From contig CDRNVI010000010.1 of the NCBI GenBank assembly GCA_977017575.1, positions 124,001 through 188,000 on the forward strand: a stretch of DNA of 64,000 nucleotides, in the 5' to 3' direction. The translations under genes and the position numbers were made by a program. Position 1 is the stretch's first letter, and every line of letters begins with the position of its first letter. Below are positions 28,990-39,440 of this stretch, in pieces. The DNA comes from Paramoeba atlantica. Taxonomy: Eukaryota; Discosea. The notes beneath the pieces were generated by a model. The model searched no databases, had not been told where the DNA came from, and saw only the letters and a program-made list of their open reading frames with translations.

Positions 28990-31938
28990 TCACCCCGTAG
29001 CCTGGGACTCGGCGTGTGCCCCTATCCGCTCTTGTTGCTCCTTTTTAAGTTGCTCCAGTTCCTCTTCCGCGGTTTGCATTTGGGAAAAGAGCTTCTGTTT
29101 GAGCTCTGGAAAGCTCTTCAGCTGGTCCGCACTTAGACTTGCGTTTCCCTCCTTCTCCAAGTGCAGCATCAAGAACTTAATCGTTGCTGGGCGCTGGTAG
29201 GGTGGAAAATTCGCATAAGCCTGTAACAACCGGAACATGTTCGCTGGTGTCGACGAGCGTGCGGACTTATAGGCTCGAGAAAAAAGCGGGGCGAGCAGCC
29301 GAGAAGTGCCCAGTCGCATGACCGCAAAACATTCCAGAATGTCTAAACTGAGACTCGAAGTTAGTGAGGTCTCCAAGTAGGCCAGCCGCGTATTCACCGC
29401 AGAGATGAGCTTATGGTTAAAGACGCGTGAAATCGTAAACGCTTGCAGGATGACCACCGTCTCCTTGAGCGAGGCCCCACCGAGGTGTTCCTGTATGGTG
29501 GGCAACACCTCGTGACACAGCGCACTGCAGGGCTCTTGCAGCGTCGCAAAACCATGCAGCAGTAGATGTACCTCCGCCGTGGAGAGATGCTCTTTAAGCT
29601 CCAACACACGATGGGTAACAACCGCAAAGAGCTCTGCGTTTTTCACCGAGACGGTTGCGAATCCTTTCATTACGCTGCAGCAGGTGCGAAGGGAGAGGCT
29701 GGGGCCAAAGGCAATCGCCCGCAGCGCTAACTCGTCGAAAATATCTTTTGATGTCTTTAAGTTTACCGTAGAACATGTGTAGATCAGTTCCCCCACGTCG
29801 GCTTCTTTTAACTCTTGACGTTTGGCAAGCGCCAGGGTGATTATCGAGCTGTAGGCCTCAGTGTCGCGAAAGCCCAGCTTGGAGAGACAAGTAAGGATGA
29901 GGACGAGATCTCTCCCACCAAAATGAGGGGCTAATTCAATAATTCTTTTGGAATAGGAGTGCACCAGACGTTTGCTTCGCAGCGGCCGCAGTGCGGCTGC
30001 CGCGAGAAGGCGTAGTGTGTCCTTCGGGGAGCACTCCGAGGCAATGTTCAAACACCGATCAATGAGATTGGAAAGCGCGATGGTATTATCCGCATAAAGA
30101 GGCACTCGCATGTAGATTAGAAAAAGATTGACAAGCACGGTGGGGTGAGTATTTCGGCGGGTGGCAGAGGTCTCGATCTCGGATCGCATCGTCGTAAACA
30201 CGGCATGACCGGCCATATCCATCGTCGCAAGACAGCGCAGTGCCTTGCATAGATCCGCACTGTTCATCTCTTTTCCATGCGTTGCTACATAGTCTGCCAG
30301 TGTCGATATGAAAGACTTTTCGAGATAAGTGGATTCCCCTGCTTCGATAGCTTGGAGGAAAACAAGAAAATGGCTAGGTTTGAGAGTGTGCAAATGCTTC
30401 GTGACAAACTTGGAAAGTGTTTGAGCAGAACTTGCCTTGTTTTCCCCTTCCGCGCAAAAACATGCGTTTATGGCAATAAACACCACCTCATCGGAGCTTT
30501 CGAGTTGCTCTGAATGTTCAATTAGGTGCTGCAGATAATGTCGCATAGGAGTGGTGGGAAGTAGTCCTAAGTCAAGGCAGTTCCGCAACAAATTCAGTTT
30601 AGCTGCACGTGAAAGGTATTTGTCGTCGGTTTCAAATAACGGGGATATTTTATCCACAAAGGCTGTAAAGACATTACCTTGTCGAAGAGGACTTTCTTTC
30701 AATTCATCCGCGACAGAACGGAGGAGATGAAGCAGAAGTTCAAGAACGCACATGTTAACTCCGGAAATGAAACGTACTTCTTTCTTCAGAGGTGCACGAT
30801 GAGAACACATTTTTTGTATGTCTTCGAATCGTTCATTTTCCGAATTTGCATCGAGCACGTTGAGCTGCAATGCTCGTTTGGTCAACCGGAAAGCAGTCTT
30901 TAGATTTATAGTAATCTCGGACAGCGTCTCATGCATCCAGCAGACCAACTCAAACCAGTCCGCAGCACTCTGTACGCGAGAGCTGCGTTGCTCGTAATTC
31001 TTCAATAGCCTTTCGTTCGGAAGACCAATCTTCTTATCAATGCAGACGCGCAGAAAGGTTTGAATTTGTGGCCACGTCATGAGATCTGTGTTTAAATGTT
31101 CCAAAAATCGATGAACCACATCACGTTTGAATGGTGGGTACGAAAAAATATGCAAAAGTAACGGCAAAGGAAGCGTAAATTTTAGCCCGAGAACTCTAGT
31201 CTCCAAATGTGCGTTAATTCGAACATGCTCTGTGTGTCCGCTGACATTCAGGCATTCGATGATACGAGCCACGTCCATCGGATCCACGACTTGCCTCCAG
31301 TGAATGCAAAGTTTCTCGCAAAGTAGTTGAACTGTTTGCCTGTCACCTATGTGATTCTGATGCAAAACGGTTAAAACGGGAAAGCCTTTGCAGAGTACCG
31401 AAATGCGCATCATTTTAAGATATCCGACGGCAAATTTCATAATGTCGGACAGCATCTCGACGACTGCCCTTCTTGTCTCACCGGAAATGCTGAGCGTGTC
31501 AGCGGCTTGTAAAAGTACTTTGGCGAGTGAGCCTGCGGATTCCAAGGCGTGCGAAGTTGATTCTGGTCCTGGAGTCTTGTGCCACCAGAGAAAAGTGGTC
31601 CGAAAATACGGGACCAGACCATCTAACTCATCGGCTCCATAAATTTCACATAAAAGATTCAGATAAGATGCAAGTAAATGATGAGATAGGCCTTGGAGGT
31701 CTTCTACGTGACTTGGCCAATGTGAAAGCGGTTTCAACTTTGGTGTCTCCTCGGTTTCGGATGTAGTCGCTGGACTACCGGTTTTTGGGCTCTCTAAATC
31801 TTTTTTAGCAAGGTTTTCTAACTCAGCAACGAGTTGTGGAAGGTTATTTAGTTTTTTGCTTTGCACTTCCGGTGTAGAACTCGAGTAAAAACGCAATCCA
31901 ATTCCTTGAAAATTATGTTTCGAAGACTTCAAACGCAT
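28990..31938 (-). CDS. Very large helical-repeat mitochondrial protein
   Basis: The frame opens at 32214, but the ATG at 31936-31938 starts a convincing mitochondrial presequence (MRLKSSKHNFQGIGLRFYSS), giving about 982 residues. The rest is an alpha-solenoid of roughly 35-residue helical pairs, such as LVLILTCLSKLGFRDTEAYS, CSVMKGFATVSVKNAELF and VVILQAFTISRVFNHKL. These resemble the FASTK/OPR-like units in kinetoplastid mitochondrial RNA-processing and mitoribosome assembly proteins. The C-terminus is a charged coiled coil. It lies just upstream of a second helical-repeat gene, so an ancient tandem duplication is possible. Confidence 0.7.
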   Translation of the reverse strand: MRLKSSKHNFQGIGLRFYSSSTPEVQSKKLNNLPQLVAELENLAKKDLESPKTGSPATTSETEETPKLKPLSHWPSHVEDLQGLSHHLLASYLNLLCEIYGADELDGLVPYFRTTFLWWHKTPGPESTSHALESAGSLAKVLLQAADTLSISGETRRAVVEMLSDIMKFAVGYLKMMRISVLCKGFPVLTVLHQNHIGDRQTVQLLCEKLCIHWRQVVDPMDVARIIECLNVSGHTEHVRINAHLETRVLGLKFTLPLPLLLHIFSYPPFKRDVVHRFLEHLNTDLMTWPQIQTFLRVCIDKKIGLPNERLLKNYEQRSSRVQSAADWFELVCWMHETLSEITINLKTAFRLTKRALQLNVLDANSENERFEDIQKMCSHRAPLKKEVRFISGVNMCVLELLLHLLRSVADELKESPLRQGNVFTAFVDKISPLFETDDKYLSRAAKLNLLRNCLDLGLLPTTPMRHYLQHLIEHSEQLESSDEVVFIAINACFCAEGENKASSAQTLSKFVTKHLHTLKPSHFLVFLQAIEAGESTYLEKSFISTLADYVATHGKEMNSADLCKALRCLATMDMAGHAVFTTMRSEIETSATRRNTHPTVLVNLFLIYMRVPLYADNTIALSNLIDRCLNIASECSPKDTLRLLAAAALRPLRSKRLVHSYSKRIIELAPHFGGRDLVLILTCLSKLGFRDTEAYSSIITLALAKRQELKEADVGELIYTCSTVNLKTSKDIFDELALRAIAFGPSLSLRTCCSVMKGFATVSVKNAELFAVVTHRVLELKEHLSTAEVHLLLHGFATLQEPCSALCHEVLPTIQEHLGGASLKETVVILQAFTISRVFNHKLISAVNTRLAYLETSLTSSLSLDILECFAVMRLGTSRLLAPLFSRAYKSARSSTPANMFRLLQAYANFPPYQRPATIKFLMLHLEKEGNASLSADQLKSFPELKQKLFSQMQTAEEELEQLKKEQQERIGAHAESQATG

Positions 31939-33074
31939 CTTGTTTGATTGGAAAGAAAATGGAAAGGCATTTAAAGAAGAGAAGACATTCTTCGAATATA
32001 AATTTAGAAAGTGAAGAAAAGTTTCCTTATGAGGACGCGAGCCGACGGCACAACTGTGCACAAACGTGGTGTTCGGGATACACGAAATATTAGGAGTTCG
32101 GATTCGTATTTGTCGTTCTAGGTGCTCACAAGAGGGTGAACAAGTGCATAGAGACATAACGTTAATCGATTTCGTTTTCCACGATAAAGGCATCGTAGGG
32201 ACAGAACACGGCATGCGGGTACTGATGCAAAGAAATGTTTGCGGTCAAGCCTGGTAGATTTCGTTGTTATGCAATCAGAAGTCACTAAATCATGATTTCA
32301 TAGTAAGTGAGATCGTGAAACAGTTGTAAAGCATTTCTTGATACTATGCGGGCCGTATTCTAGTGAAAAACCAAAAGAATAGTACAAAATATTAATCAGT
32401 CAAAAAGAGGACAGATAGAAGTTTTTATATCAATATCACTTTAGTAATCTTTACATAAGAGGCCTATGCTATGGTTGACCCGAGAATAATTTCTTCAACT
32501 TGCAAACTGTGTGCACTTTACTGCAATCCTCTTAGCGCTTAGAATCTTTTTACCTTCCGAAAAATGAAAACGAACGGTGCGTGCATGCCGATTATGAGTA
32601 TTTTGTCCATCCAAGACTAGTGGCGTGTTGTCGAAAACATTTCCGGCAGCAATACAAACCATATTTGCGAATGAGACCTTTCTCAACACTGCACATGCGA
32701 CACTGGCGACTACCTTTGCCTACGTGTAGAGCCTGACGAGTTTTCCAAATATCGGCGTGAACCATTTTCCGTAAAATTACGTGCTATCAAAAAATCAATA
32801 TAAAGAAAAAAAAATGTGTTGAATCTTTTGAATATTTTTCTGATTACCTTACAATAGCAGCACTTGGTTCTTGAATTACATGAATGAGCTACATGAATGA
32901 GTTACATGGAAGGGACACCTGCGAAAAACTACAATTTTCAAAACTATCTCTCCAATATAATGCAACTCCTTACAGATTTGTCTTGAGTCGACATTTCCGC
33001 AAAAAGCAAAAGCTTCTCGAGATAGATAAAGAAAAGGAAAAAAAGAACAATACAGCTTTACCTATTGGAACGCT
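31939..33074. other. Long intergenic stretch, no firm gene
   Basis: About 1.1 kb, long for this array. A minus-strand ORF with an ATG near 32662 and a stop at 32495 would encode about 55 residues, including VRFHFSEGKKILSAKR, but there is no supporting motif. No transposon ends were seen. The stretch may hold 5' untranslated sequence of the helical-repeat gene. Confidence 0.4.
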
Positions 33075-33386
33075 TTAACTGACATTTACTAGAGAGGACT
33101 CACTCGTTTCTCGTAAATCACTGTCCTCCATACGTACCATGGCGGTGCTTGGAATCATACACATGGACAAAAAGCGTTCTCGAATAAACATACTATTATT
33201 TTGTGTCATTTCCGCATTTTCGTTGGAGTTTCCTACATCGTCCTCTGCTGGGATCGGCGGAAGAGACTCCCACGCCTCACTTAGAATCACGTGACCATCA
33301 CAGTCATAACTCGCAATGACGCCTCGAAAGACCCTACCGTCCGTAATGGTTATGTGCACTCGGCGTCCTAGAAAAGTCTTTGACAT
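33075..33386 (-). CDS. Sm-like (LSM) protein resembling NatC auxiliary subunit NAA38
   Basis: The ATG at 33384-33386 gives 103 residues; the upstream M in the same frame is TTG. Sm motif 1 reads LGRRVHITITDGRVFRGVIASYD, with DGHVILSEAWE after it. Sm motif 2 reads FLSMCMIPSTAMVRMED, closest to the GLAMVPGHHIVSI end of NAA38/LSMD1. NAA38 is the small subunit of the NatC N-terminal acetyltransferase. An Asn/Glu-rich loop separates the two Sm motifs. It could instead be another divergent Lsm protein. Confidence 0.75.
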   Translation of the reverse strand: MSKTFLGRRVHITITDGRVFRGVIASYDCDGHVILSEAWESLPPIPAEDDVGNSNENAEMTQNNSMFIRERFLSMCMIPSTAMVRMEDSDLRETSESSLVNVS

Positions 33387-33594
33387 TCTTGTGCGCAAGT
33401 TAGGAGGTAAACCTCATGATAATATGTATAAAATTCTGGAAAAAGCAAATCGTATATTTTCTACAAATTAATTTTACAAACAAAAGAGATAAATATACAA
33501 GTAAATTGGTTTGAACCGTAGTATCCTGAATTTGACAAAGTAATACCAAACAATACTTCGAAAAAACATCGAACAATTCTTTTTCAAATTCACC

Positions 33595-35682
33595 TCATCT
33601 TGCCGTTTCCTCCTGAACTGGTTTGTCCTGAACAAAACCGGTCATTTCCACGGGCGCGTACTTACCACCACTGTGTTTCAAATCGTAGTAGTAACACACA
33701 TAAATGGTATCAATACACACGGCATAGACCTGGAAAAACACACAGGACATAAAATAACACACAACGGCAATAAACACAAGAGGGAGTACCGTACTTTGCT
33801 CGCTTACAAACGATTCCTCACAGAATATTCCCCGCTGCAGGAGCAAATGGCTGCACAGGACACAGGAAAAAACAACCAGCATTTTGCCTAACCCAATCAC
33901 GACCCCTTCCACGGCACTGAGCACCACAGCAGTCGCAATATTATCCAAAATAATATGAAAAGCCTCTCGGGCAGCGGAACAGAAACACTGGGAGGTAATA
34001 CACATCACAATGTAACCGTTACGTGAGATCACTTTGAGAAACTTTTCAAAACAAGCGAGTAAGCATTCCGCGATGCAGGAGAAAAACCGGTTCACGTTGG
34101 GCCGGCCCGCGACCTTCTCGGCTTGTGTGGCAATCAGTCGCATCGCAATGCGTAGCATTTGAACCAAAGCAATGAGTAACGTCCCAAGCGCGAGCGTCCC
34201 GGCATGATACCCGAGTGTCCAGCACGTTGCTCGGGCAATGGATCCATAGGGGAGATATTTATGCGTCGACGCCTGGGCTTCTCTTTTCTCTGGAGATGAA
34301 GCCATCACCGAGGGACAGCTAAAATACCAAAATACGGTACAAAAGGCCAGAATGGTAAACCCCACAGCCGTGACAAACCCCAGTGACCACAAAGCCCCGA
34401 AAAGCGTGTAGACATACAAATAGGGTCGGTAGAGGTCGTCACAGACAAATCCCCCAATGTTATAGCTCTCCTCCATAGTTTGATTGCCCCACGAGAAGGT
34501 TGAATTTCGTATGGAAAACGGAATTTGCACCGTATGGGAACAATCCGAGGTGTAGAGAAACAACCCGACGCCTGCGGACCACACCACAATGAGCAACTGG
34601 ACCGCGGAGGTCACCAGCGACACCCCCACCATCGAGGGGGCCGCGGAGAGCACGCGCCCGCCCATACGAATCATATCACACGCGGTGTCCACATGTCGCG
34701 CAAACCAAAACATGAGCAGAACGTAAACCAACGTGGTGGCCGCGAGACCGTACGAACTGAGGCGCCAGAATTGAGCCGACTGCGTGGAGAAAAGCGAAAT
34801 CGAGGCCTGCGGGGTGCGCGCTGGATTCGCCATGGCCTCTGCCTGGGTGTGGAGGTACCACGTGAGCAGGAGAAACAGCAGCAGCACGAGCACGATACTC
34901 AGCCACACGAGGGGCTTCACCGCGAGACGCATCAGTTGGATGTAGAGCACACTGAGGAGCACACAGAGCGCCGCGGAGAGGAGCAGAACTCTCCAGCAGT
35001 CACAGAGCTCGGAGAGGCCTTGGGTTAAGACTCCGGAGATTTGCATCGCGTAGGGAATTTGGGAGAGATAGGGGGAGAGGGTCGCGGTGGGGAGCCTTTG
35101 GGGCACACAGCGATGGGCAAAGGTTTGGGTGTCGTAGGTGATGGGGTAATACGCAGGAATGTACCACGGAAGAGCGGAATGGTTTGAGTGGGGGTCGCGC
35201 GAGTGACGGGGGACATCTCCGTAGGTGTAGACTTTTTGAGATTCCGGTAAAAAGAGGGCTGAAAATGGGCTTTGAGCGTTGTGAAAAGGCTCAGGGCATT
35301 GACGCACACACAGCGCACGCTGTACCCCTTGGTAGGCCATGGCCAGCACGGTGTTTGTGTCGTTGGAGGAGGCCAACGCCTTTTCCGGGGCAAGCGGTAC
35401 CCATAAATGCGTATTCTCCTCCCATCGTTGACTTTGGTACACACTTTGGTCCGGGATGTGGTTGGAAAACTCCGGGGGTCCGGTTCCCTTGCCACAGACA
35501 TAGCCGAGGTAGTCCGTGCCATAGAGTAGACGGTTGGGATCCCCGGATTTAAGGCTCAGTCCTCCGAGTACAAGGAAACCGACCCAAAACACAACGAACA
35601 GGACAAGAAAGAAAACATCCGTACAGCTTCGATGGGTGACGTAGGTGGAGGGGAGTTTGTTGTCACCCCCGCAGCAGAGCAT
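33595..35682 (-). CDS. Choline-transporter-like protein (SLC44/CTL family)
   Basis: A 695-residue protein at the family's usual length. The N-terminus MLCCGGDNKLPSTYVTHRSC leads into the first span (DVFFLVLFVVFWVGFLVLGG) and the YGTDYLGYVCG motif seen in CTL proteins. A large Cys-containing luminal loop of about 180 residues follows, then about nine more spans. The C-terminal half has YHAGTLALGTLLIALVQMLR, NRFFSCIAECLLACFEKF and NGYIVMCITSQCFCSAAREAF, all CTL hallmarks. Choline or ethanolamine transport at the plasma membrane or an organelle is the family role. Confidence 0.92.
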   Translation of the reverse strand: MLCCGGDNKLPSTYVTHRSCTDVFFLVLFVVFWVGFLVLGGLSLKSGDPNRLLYGTDYLGYVCGKGTGPPEFSNHIPDQSVYQSQRWEENTHLWVPLAPEKALASSNDTNTVLAMAYQGVQRALCVRQCPEPFHNAQSPFSALFLPESQKVYTYGDVPRHSRDPHSNHSALPWYIPAYYPITYDTQTFAHRCVPQRLPTATLSPYLSQIPYAMQISGVLTQGLSELCDCWRVLLLSAALCVLLSVLYIQLMRLAVKPLVWLSIVLVLLLFLLLTWYLHTQAEAMANPARTPQASISLFSTQSAQFWRLSSYGLAATTLVYVLLMFWFARHVDTACDMIRMGGRVLSAAPSMVGVSLVTSAVQLLIVVWSAGVGLFLYTSDCSHTVQIPFSIRNSTFSWGNQTMEESYNIGGFVCDDLYRPYLYVYTLFGALWSLGFVTAVGFTILAFCTVFWYFSCPSVMASSPEKREAQASTHKYLPYGSIARATCWTLGYHAGTLALGTLLIALVQMLRIAMRLIATQAEKVAGRPNVNRFFSCIAECLLACFEKFLKVISRNGYIVMCITSQCFCSAAREAFHIILDNIATAVVLSAVEGVVIGLGKMLVVFSCVLCSHLLLQRGIFCEESFVSEQSTVLPLVFIAVVCYFMSCVFFQVYAVCIDTIYVCYYYDLKHSGGKYAPVEMTGFVQDKPVQEETAR

Positions 35683-35971
35683 GGCGTCCGGAGCACGTGT
35701 GGGGGATTCTTCTTATGCAGGAAGAAGATTTACAGCGTTTGGTTTATAAAGGCGATATGGTTTTGCCAGGCCCGTGCTTCATGGTTGGTTTTGCATGGGG
35801 AGGAATAGAGAATAGTTCTAGATACGATCTAGACTCGATAAGATAGAGAAAAAACGATGAATCACAAAATGGACGGTTTTTAACGAAACATAACTCAAAG
35901 ACTTATGATTTTAACACAACCTGATGTACAAAAACCTATCAAGCACTAAAGTAGATGGAGTCTACTTTTCT

Positions 35972-36793
35972 CTAAATTTCAACTGTGGCAGCGACAACAA
36001 AATTGCTCCAGTCCGCGTCTTGAAACGCAGCCTTGTCTTCCTCCGCCTGCTGTGTTTCCTGGTTTTCCTTTACCCTGGTTTTCTCCCTCTGCCACAGCGC
36101 ACTGTCCCAGCAACGCGCCAGCAGCTCATCGGGGCGGCATGTGCTCTGCGTCTCCAACGCTTCCACAAGACCACCGGAGGGTCGCAAAATACGCTGGTAG
36201 GATTCAAACAAATGCCGAAAGAGATGAAACCTTGGGTGTCCATCTTTTAGAAAATCAAAATAGGGGTTTCGCTTTTCATGCGTCATCAGGGCGTGCATGA
36301 ACTCCTCTCCGTAGATGACCAGATACTGGGCGGTGTGTTTCATCAGCTCCAATGTAGTAAGGCAGATTTCATTCCCAGTGGGACTGAAATCCGCATCTAG
36401 ACTGTGGATAAGGGGGAGGGGGTCGGTAGCAGGAACAGGCCGCTCCTCGTTTAGCATCGCGCAGAGAAGAGAATGGGTTTGTGTTTCGGGTGATACGAAA
36501 GATGAAGTTGTGGTCGTCCCCGATGGCTGAGTAGCTTGAGGTGTCGTATCCACAGCGGGGGTTTGGTCCCGTAACTCTTGTTTGTATTCCTCCACTTTTT
36601 GACGGTAGTACGCGTGGTAGGGGTTTTCGGGCTTCAAAAAGCTAAACGTTACGTTGGTCATGATGGTTCGATTCGCAAGAAGCCCGTACTCGAATTTTTC
36701 ACCTTTCTCAGCAACCCTCTTGGCTGTTTTATCGACCGTCTCCCGAGTGCTCGGAGGAGGAAGAATCACGCGGGAGGAAGGGGCAGCGCTCAT
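35972..36793 (-). CDS. SF3A1: Splicing factor 3A subunit 1 (SF3A1/Prp21), short form
   Basis: A 273-residue protein. SURP domain 1 is near residues 22-70 (TAKRVAEKGEKFE to FLKPENPYHAYYRQKVEEY) and SURP domain 2 near 143-205 (LTTLELMKHTAQYLVIYGEEF to FLKDGHPRFHLFRHLFESY). The C-terminus DWSNFVVAATVEI matches the SF3A1 DW.dFVV..TVdF motif. It belongs to the U2 snRNP and helps recognise branch sites. It lacks the human protein's long tail and ubiquitin-like domain. In kinetoplastids it serves trans-splicing and the few cis-introns. Confidence 0.92.
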   Translation of the reverse strand: MSAAPSSRVILPPPSTRETVDKTAKRVAEKGEKFEYGLLANRTIMTNVTFSFLKPENPYHAYYRQKVEEYKQELRDQTPAVDTTPQATQPSGTTTTSSFVSPETQTHSLLCAMLNEERPVPATDPLPLIHSLDADFSPTGNEICLTTLELMKHTAQYLVIYGEEFMHALMTHEKRNPYFDFLKDGHPRFHLFRHLFESYQRILRPSGGLVEALETQSTCRPDELLARCWDSALWQREKTRVKENQETQQAEEDKAAFQDADWSNFVVAATVEI

Positions 36794-37040
36794 TGTTTAA
36801 AAAAAGTAGACTGGGTTAAAAAAATCTACCAAATGATGTTTGAGTTTTGTGGGGCATTGAATGTGTCTATCAAATCTGAATATTTCAAAGGTACTGACCC
36901 ATCCTTTAATTACATTTAAATTGGTATGCAAGCCCATAAAAACAAACATCTGTGAACCATAAAGCACAAACCTACATGAAGAACACAGCAATTTACTGCA
37001 TTACGTCTGTTTTGCCCCTTTTCACACCCCCTTATTGCCC

Positions 37041-37559
37041 CTATTTCGCCCGACAAACCTCCGGGATCGTAAACTTCCCGGCCTGGTTATTCATCAGCAG
37101 CGCAATAATCAGCCCATACAACCCCAAAGCCTCTCCAAAAATCAACATTAAAATCATAGCCACAAAAATCCGGTCCTGCCGCGCGTACGCCCGCACCGAG
37201 GTATCCCCCACTATCCCAATCGCAAACCCCGCGGCCAGGGAGGACAACCCGGCCGCGAGTCCGGCCCCAAAATGCATATACCCCGCAAAGGCGGAGTAGG
37301 TCCCGTCGACGCGAATACTGCTGTTGATAATCACCGCAACAATGAGCCCATAAATCCCCAGAATCCCTGCCATCACGACGGGGACGATCCCACGCATAAT
37401 ACGCTCGTGGTGGAGCACCCCGAGGTGGGCGACCCCGACCCCGGACTTGGCAGTGCCGTAGGCGGAGCCGAGATTGGCAAAGACAAGCGCAGCGGTCGCC
37501 CCCATGGCCCCGAAGAAGGCCGCAGAGGGGGGGAAGAGTTTGTCACAGATCTCAGACAT
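37041..37559 (-). CDS. V-type ATPase proteolipid subunit c
   Basis: A 172-residue protein with four transmembrane helices. [14 protein letters not shown] in helix 1 and [15 protein letters not shown] in helix 4 are diagnostic. The proton-carrying Glu is E143. It forms the rotary membrane ring of the vacuolar/acidocalcisomal proton pump. The start at 37557-37559 is preceded on the coding strand by a long pyrimidine tract. The stop is TAG. Confidence 0.97.
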   Translation of the reverse strand: MSEICDKLFPPSAAFFGAMGATAALVFANLGSAYGTAKSGVGVAHLGVLHHERIMRGIVPVVMAGILGIYGLIVAVIINSSIRVDGTYSAFAGYMHFGAGLAAGLSSLAAGFAIGIVGDTSVRAYARQDRIFVAMILMLIFGEALGLYGLIIALLMNNQAGKFTIPEVCRAK

Positions 37560-37808
37560 GGAGGAGAAGGAGGGAGGAGATAAAGAAAGAATTCTAAAGG
37601 AATATCAAGAGGGTGAGTTACAAGGTGTGTTTTGCAATACATACCGTGTTGGACAAACACGTCTTGTTTTACGTCCTACTTACGTGTGGACAAGAGTTTT
37701 TGGACAAGAGTTAAAAAAAAATATCATTCAGGATTGCTCTTCCCCTCCTTACGCAGGCTGCATCTTGCACCTTTTGTTAGTAAGAGCACAACTTTCCTGA
37801 CGTACAGA

Positions 37809-38342
37809 CTAACTCATAGCCCTAGCTACTCGTTTTACAGCACTAAGGGAGCAGGGGAACCCAAGTTTGACCATTATAGAATGTACCCAAGAGAAAGATG
37901 GACACCCGCCCGGTTTCTCATTTTCATCATCGAATAGCTTTTTCGTCGCTCTGCGAAATCTTTCCGTCCCTATTTTACAGGGCCTTCCTTGCTTTTTCTT
38001 GCAAGCCTGACCCCCTTCCATTCTGCTCCGTTTTATGATAGAACGAATGGTAGTGCGGTCTCGCACAAAAAAAGAAGCTAGTTTATGAATGGACACCCCC
38101 CTCTGGTGTTGTTTGAGAATTTCAGATCTTTCAATGGGGGTAGTACGGTCAATTCTGTGCGAAATGGGGGGATTTTTATTCTTTTGGTACTCATAAAGGT
38201 TGGGGGAAGGGGAAGAGGCGGACATAAGGGTCGTAAAAAGTCGCATTCGCATTGGATGCTTTTTTTTCATCGCTAAGGTCGCGATGCTGAAGAGTGAATG
38301 CGGAGTCACGATACGTTCAGTCCGACGAACTGTCACTTGCAC
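37809..38342 (-). pseudogene. Tc1/mariner-like transposase N-terminal fragment
   Basis: The ORF has no good ATG start. It contains a helix-turn-helix pair (RTTPIERSEILKQHQRGVS, then HKLASFFVRDRTTIRSIIKR) followed by a basic KKKQGRPCKI linker, the DNA-binding layout of Tc1-like transposases. It ends before any DDE catalytic block. No matching catalytic half is adjacent, so this is a truncated copy at the edge of the first transposon island. Confidence 0.7.
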
Positions 38343-38758
38343 GGTATTGGTTTCATGTCGGACGTTGTCTGGCGATCCTCATCTTACCATTTGTACTAAT
38401 CGAGAGCCCGGAAAGGTAAATCATTGCCGAATAAAGAAATGCAAGTGGGCACCTTATTAACCCCCCGTCACGATAAGTGACCATAGGCCAATTTTTGGTA
38501 TATGAGGCCGTTTTATCTAATTTTTGTAGCATTTTGCAGATCTCATTGCCCAATTTCTTGGAGGCACACACTTGGTGCAAATGCTGAACAATTGCATCTG
38601 GTGGGTGTCACTTACCATTTTTTTCACCTTTTTACCACTTTGCTTGATTTGTTATAGTGTGTAAACACAGTTCGTGTGGACAATATGGCCTATTAGGCGA
38701 ACATCCCAGCGTCAACGTCGTAGAAATCGGATTCAGAAAACTCAACGAGCGGAAACCA
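38343..38758. other. Intergenic within transposon island, no gene seen
   Basis: A short stretch between the Tc1 remnant and the next plus-strand ORF, with no coding signal. Similar cacttaccattt-like strings suggest remnants of element ends, but no complete pair was found. Confidence 0.4.
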
Positions 38759-39253
38759 ATGCACCCTAGCGGCGACGGAAGCGGAAAAAGCGGCCATCCG
38801 GAATCAGTAAACTCCGATACTCACGCAAACTCGCCGTCGACAAAAGGGAATCATGGCTGTGGAACCGAGACATTTCCGGATCCAAAGGATCTACGATTGA
38901 AGGGATACAAATGGGTTGAAAATTGGTATGTTCATGACCCCTACGCTTTCGATGTTTTTTCGGACGAACCAATCTCCCTGACGGCTGAGCAAGTCTACTT
39001 TTTCGAGTGTGATAGTCCAGAAATTCACATCAAAGAGTTGGAGACGGAGTTATCTCCGAATCCCCGACGCGTAGAATTCTCGACTCCATTCGACGAAAGT
39101 CGGAACGCGACCGAAGTGACTGGAAACGCAAGTAACATATTCTCGATGTCAAACGGAAATTCACAAGTCCTCTCCCATTTCCCTTCGAAACACCCGCGGA
39201 ACTCTTATTGGATAAGGTGTCGGAAGTTAAATTCCATGGATCAACGCAGTTGA
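38759..39253 (+). CDS. Unrecognised plus-strand ORF, possibly part of a decayed element
   Basis: An ORF of about 164 residues from an ATG at 38759, acidic and aromatic (KGYKWVENWYVHDPYAFDVF, EQVYFFECDSPEIHI). Another frame just downstream (about 39238-39412) reads on in a protein-like way (GGFRTRNLIRELRDAPEFG) before a stop, so a frameshift in an older, longer gene is likely. It is on the opposite strand to host genes and next to a Merlin copy. I do not recognise it. Confidence 0.35.
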   Translation: MHPSGDGSGKSGHPESVNSDTHANSPSTKGNHGCGTETFPDPKDLRLKGYKWVENWYVHDPYAFDVFSDEPISLTAEQVYFFECDSPEIHIKELETELSPNPRRVEFSTPFDESRNATEVTGNASNIFSMSNGNSQVLSHFPSKHPRNSYWIRCRKLNSMDQRS

Positions 39254-39440
39254 AGACGGAGGTTTTAGAACAAGAAATCTGATACGTGAGTTGCGGGATG
39301 CACCAGAATTTGGCTTACGCCCCAATTTGTATTTTTCGGATCGATCATTTGTCAAACAGCAAGAGCGTTTTTTGATACACTTTTCTGCAAGTGGATTTTA
39401 TTTGCACCTATGACGCAAGGATGGGACCAAGAAGTGTACC

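Noticed and set aside
32495-32689. Small minus-strand ORF between the Lsm and helical-repeat genes
   Set aside because: Its first codon is GTG; from the ATG it has about 55 residues and no recognisable motif, so it is only mentioned in the intergenic entry.
34525-35028. Plus-strand ORF of 167 codons opposite the SLC44 gene
   Set aside because: Overlaps clear transmembrane coding sequence and shows only charged low complexity.
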